A stretch of DNA of 64,000 bases from Oscillospiraceae bacterium (lineage in GTDB: Bacteria; Bacillota; Clostridia; Oscillospirales; Oscillospiraceae): the NCBI GenBank assembly GCA_017461585.1, contig JAFTYM010000031.1:1-64000 (forward strand), read 5' to 3'. Made by a program: the position numbers and the translations under genes. A model generated the notes under the pieces. That model did no database searches. It was not told the origin of the DNA and was given only the letters and a program-made list of their open reading frames with translations. This document shows positions 62,124 through 64,000 of this stretch, piece by piece; position 1 is the stretch's first letter; the number at the start of each line of letters is the position of its first letter.

Positions 62124-63461
62124 TTACTGTGCGGGATTGCCTCCGGAAGGCTTCTTCGTATGTTTTTTGCTGTGATAATACTTGCGCTTTTTGCTGCTGC
62201 CTTCGGTTTTTTCCTGCTTAGGCTCGGAAGCGGGCGCCTGTGCCTGAGCGGGTTTTTCACTCTGAGGTGCGGGCTTTTTCTTCACAGGCTTCTTCTTAGG
62301 CTTAGGCTGCTCTGTCTTAGGCTCCTGCTTTACCTTAGGCTGCTGAGTCTTCTGTGGAGACTGCTGCTTCTGCGCAGGCTGCTGCTCGGGCTTCTGTCCC
62401 TGAGGTTTTTTCTTGGGACGTCTGCGCTTGCTTTTGTTCTGTACAGGCTTCTCCTCAGCTCTGGTCTCTTCCTGTACAACAGAAGTTTTTGCCACAGTGC
62501 CGTCTGCAAAGATGAAGGGTGCCTCTTCCTCGGCCTCTGCAAAAGATGTCTTGAGCTCTATCTTGGGCTCTCTAATCTTGGAGGGAGTAAATCCTGCCTC
62601 TTCAAGCTTGCCCTCAGCCTTGGCCGCCAGATACTCTGCGCGCCTGCCCTTGCCGCCCAAAACCTCGATCTCATCGAAGGTATAGGTCTTAAGCGTGGTG
62701 TCGCCTGTGTCCTCAAGCTTTACCTTGGCGTATCCGCGGAGGAGATTGATGCTCACAACTGAGCCTTTTCCGCCGGGAGTTTCGACGAAAGCGTCCATCT
62801 TGGGAGCTTTCTTTACAAGATCCTCATAAGCTACCTGCTCATATTTCAGACAGCACATAAGTCTGCCGCAGGTGCCGGAAATTTTTGTGGGGTTTAAGGA
62901 AAGACCCTGTGTCTTTGCCATTTTGATGGAGACGGGGTGGAATTCGTCCAGAAACTGGCTGCAGCAGAATGGCTTTCCGCAGATGCCGAGACCGCCCAGC
63001 ATCTTTGCCTCGTCTCGGACACCGATCTGACGGAGTTCGATTCTTGTGCGGAATACCGCAGCGAGGTCCTTTACCAACTCGCGGAAATCTACTCTGCCGT
63101 CAGAGGTGAAGAAGAACAGGATCTTTGTGCCCTCAAAGTTGTACTCAACATCGACCAGCTTCATGTCGATCTCGTGCTTTACTATCATTTTCTGGCAGAC
63201 TTCAAAAGCCTCTGCCTCTTTTGCCTTGTTTTCTGCACATCGCTTTGCATCCTCTTCCGTTGCGATGCGGATGACGGGGCGAAGGGGGAGTACCAGCGCA
63301 GTATCGTCTACCCAATGGTTGCCCCATGTGCAGGTGGCATATTCAAGTCCCTTGCTTGTCTCGACGATAACGTCTGTATTGTCGGGGACTTTTATTCCGG
63401 CAGGGTCGAAAAAGTAGACCTTGCCTTTGTTTTTAAATCTAACACTAATTACTTCTGTCAA
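62124..63461 (-). CDS. ricT: PSP1-domain protein RicT (YaaT) with long low-complexity tail
   Basis: 445 residues. The N-terminal about 270 residues are the PSP1/RicT domain, with a cysteine-rich heart (GICGKPFCC, GTCGRLMCCLKYE) that binds Fe-S clusters in the RicAFT complex. That complex aids RNase Y-dependent mRNA processing and influences sporulation and competence. The last about 150 residues are Lys/Pro/Gln/Glu-rich with repeated KPKK, QKTQQPK and KKPVKKK, predicted disordered and probably RNA-binding or ribosome-associated. It lies downstream of holB, the usual order in Bacillota. Confidence 0.92.
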   Translation of the reverse strand: MTEVISVRFKNKGKVYFFDPAGIKVPDNTDVIVETSKGLEYATCTWGNHWVDDTALVLPLRPVIRIATEEDAKRCAENKAKEAEAFEVCQKMIVKHEIDMKLVDVEYNFEGTKILFFFTSDGRVDFRELVKDLAAVFRTRIELRQIGVRDEAKMLGGLGICGKPFCCSQFLDEFHPVSIKMAKTQGLSLNPTKISGTCGRLMCCLKYEQVAYEDLVKKAPKMDAFVETPGGKGSVVSINLLRGYAKVKLEDTGDTTLKTYTFDEIEVLGGKGRRAEYLAAKAEGKLEEAGFTPSKIREPKIELKTSFAEAEEEAPFIFADGTVAKTSVVQEETRAEEKPVQNKSKRRRPKKKPQGQKPEQQPAQKQQSPQKTQQPKVKQEPKTEQPKPKKKPVKKKPAPQSEKPAQAQAPASEPKQEKTEGSSKKRKYYHSKKHTKKPSGGNPAQ

Positions 63462-63490
63462 AATAAATCCTCATTTCGAATGATGCATCG

Positions 63491-64000
63491 TCAGCCGATG
63501 AGCTCTGCGCATATCATACCTGCGATGTGTCCTACATTTACGTTGAACTTCATGTGCTCTGAGCATTTTTCCAGTACCGCGAGTATTTTTCCTGCGGTCT
63601 GTGATTTGAGCTTGCCCTTTTTCATACGGTTTAATGTCTCTTCCTTTGAAGCGGCGATAAACATAAGCATTTTGTCGCGATCCAGCTTTTCAAGGGTGTA
63701 GGTGAACTCTGCAAGTACCAGTCCGCCCTGTCTCAGAGCGGTGAAAAAGTTCTGCGCCAGTTCTTTTGAAAAAACGTCTGTCTCGGGATTTTCCGTGCGG
63801 ACGCGGAGCTCTGCACATCTTGAACGGACGGTGTCCAGAAGTCCTGCAGGATTTTCCGCGGACAGGATAAAACGGGCATGGCGCGGAGGCTCTTCCAAAG
63901 TTTTGAGGAAGGCGTTCTGGGCGGCTTCCTTCATAAGGTCTGCCTGCTCGATGATAAAGACTTTTCTGTCTGCCTCGTTGGGGAGAACAACAGCCTCTGA
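63491..64000 (-). CDS. holB: DNA polymerase III delta' subunit, C-terminal part
   Basis: The frame runs off the window edge at 64000, so the N-terminal ATP-fold part is outside. The visible 169 codons begin within the EAVVLPNEADRKVFIIEQAD region and include AAQNAFLKTLEEPPRHARFIL, the conserved box of clamp-loader delta'/tau proteins, then SRCAELRV (sensor 1 area) and a helical C-terminal domain. delta' helps load the sliding clamp. It is upstream of ricT on the same strand, a standard Bacillota arrangement. Confidence 0.9.
   Translation of the reverse strand, partial: SEAVVLPNEADRKVFIIEQADLMKEAAQNAFLKTLEEPPRHARFILSAENPAGLLDTVRSRCAELRVRTENPETDVFSKELAQNFFTALRQGGLVLAEFTYTLEKLDRDKMLMFIAASKEETLNRMKKGKLKSQTAGKILAVLEKCSEHMKFNVNVGHIAGMICAELIG

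Overview
The window looks like chromosomal DNA of a strictly anaerobic, low-to-mid GC Clostridia-type Bacillota, most likely a gut member of the Oscillospiraceae/Ruminococcaceae kind. The reasons are strong GGAGG ribosome sites with some GTG and TTG starts, oxygen-sensitive glycyl radical and radical SAM enzymes, an eukaryote-like NADP isocitrate dehydrogenase, a Na+/alanine symporter, EFR1-type flavodoxin-ferredoxin, RicT next to holB, and short rho-independent terminators. This is inference from gene content; no rRNA is present.

Layout. 1-11000 is mostly housekeeping: a ferritin-like protein, rsmE, an aconitase-family hydratase with isocitrate dehydrogenase, a YhcC-type radical SAM protein, a nucleotidyltransferase, an SH3/C39 secreted protein, an M42 peptidase and an AGCS symporter. 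11300-50300 is a large accessory catabolic island. 50670-64000 returns to general functions: mntP, the molybdopterin genes moaA-moaC-mogA-moaE, an rRNA methyltransferase, an acyltransferase, glutaminase, a PP-loop ATPase with an EFR1 protein, a GH79-like glycosidase, initiator tRNA-Met, ricT and the 3' part of holB.

The island has three same-direction transcription units. Unit 1 (11303-26075): two six-hairpin glycosidase-like proteins, a family-5 binding lipoprotein, a URO-D-fold protein, two glycyl radical enzymes (GREs), their activase and a third GRE. Unit 2 (27276-43455): three glycosidase-like proteins, a complete dipeptide/oligosaccharide-type ABC importer, two binding lipoproteins, a URO-D protein, a bicupin and a second URO-D protein. 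Unit 3 (44327-50301): two glycosidase-like proteins, a second nearly identical bicupin and a MATE exporter. Two paralogous TetR regulators sit between the units. Each glycosidase set joins a member with an intact ESGWDD acid motif to an upstream member that has lost it, suggesting catalytic/pseudo-catalytic pairs. None of the seven has a signal peptide, so intact glycosides are probably imported and cleaved inside. The GREs carry the Cys-X-Glu motif of the eliminase (dehydratase/lyase) branch, not the Cys-Cys of pyruvate formate-lyase. The URO-D proteins carry the HxC metal motif of methyltransferases, but no corrinoid protein is present. My reading is an uncharacterised pathway for uptake, deglycosylation, possible demethylation and radical-based C-O (or C-N/C-S) bond cleavage of an unknown, perhaps methylated, glycoside.

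A second notable item is a dispersed, transposase-free palindromic element found near 1-140, 8066-8228, 50373-50650 and 61676-61830. At two sites it lies exactly inside the loop of a locus-specific terminator stem, as if it targets terminator hairpins.
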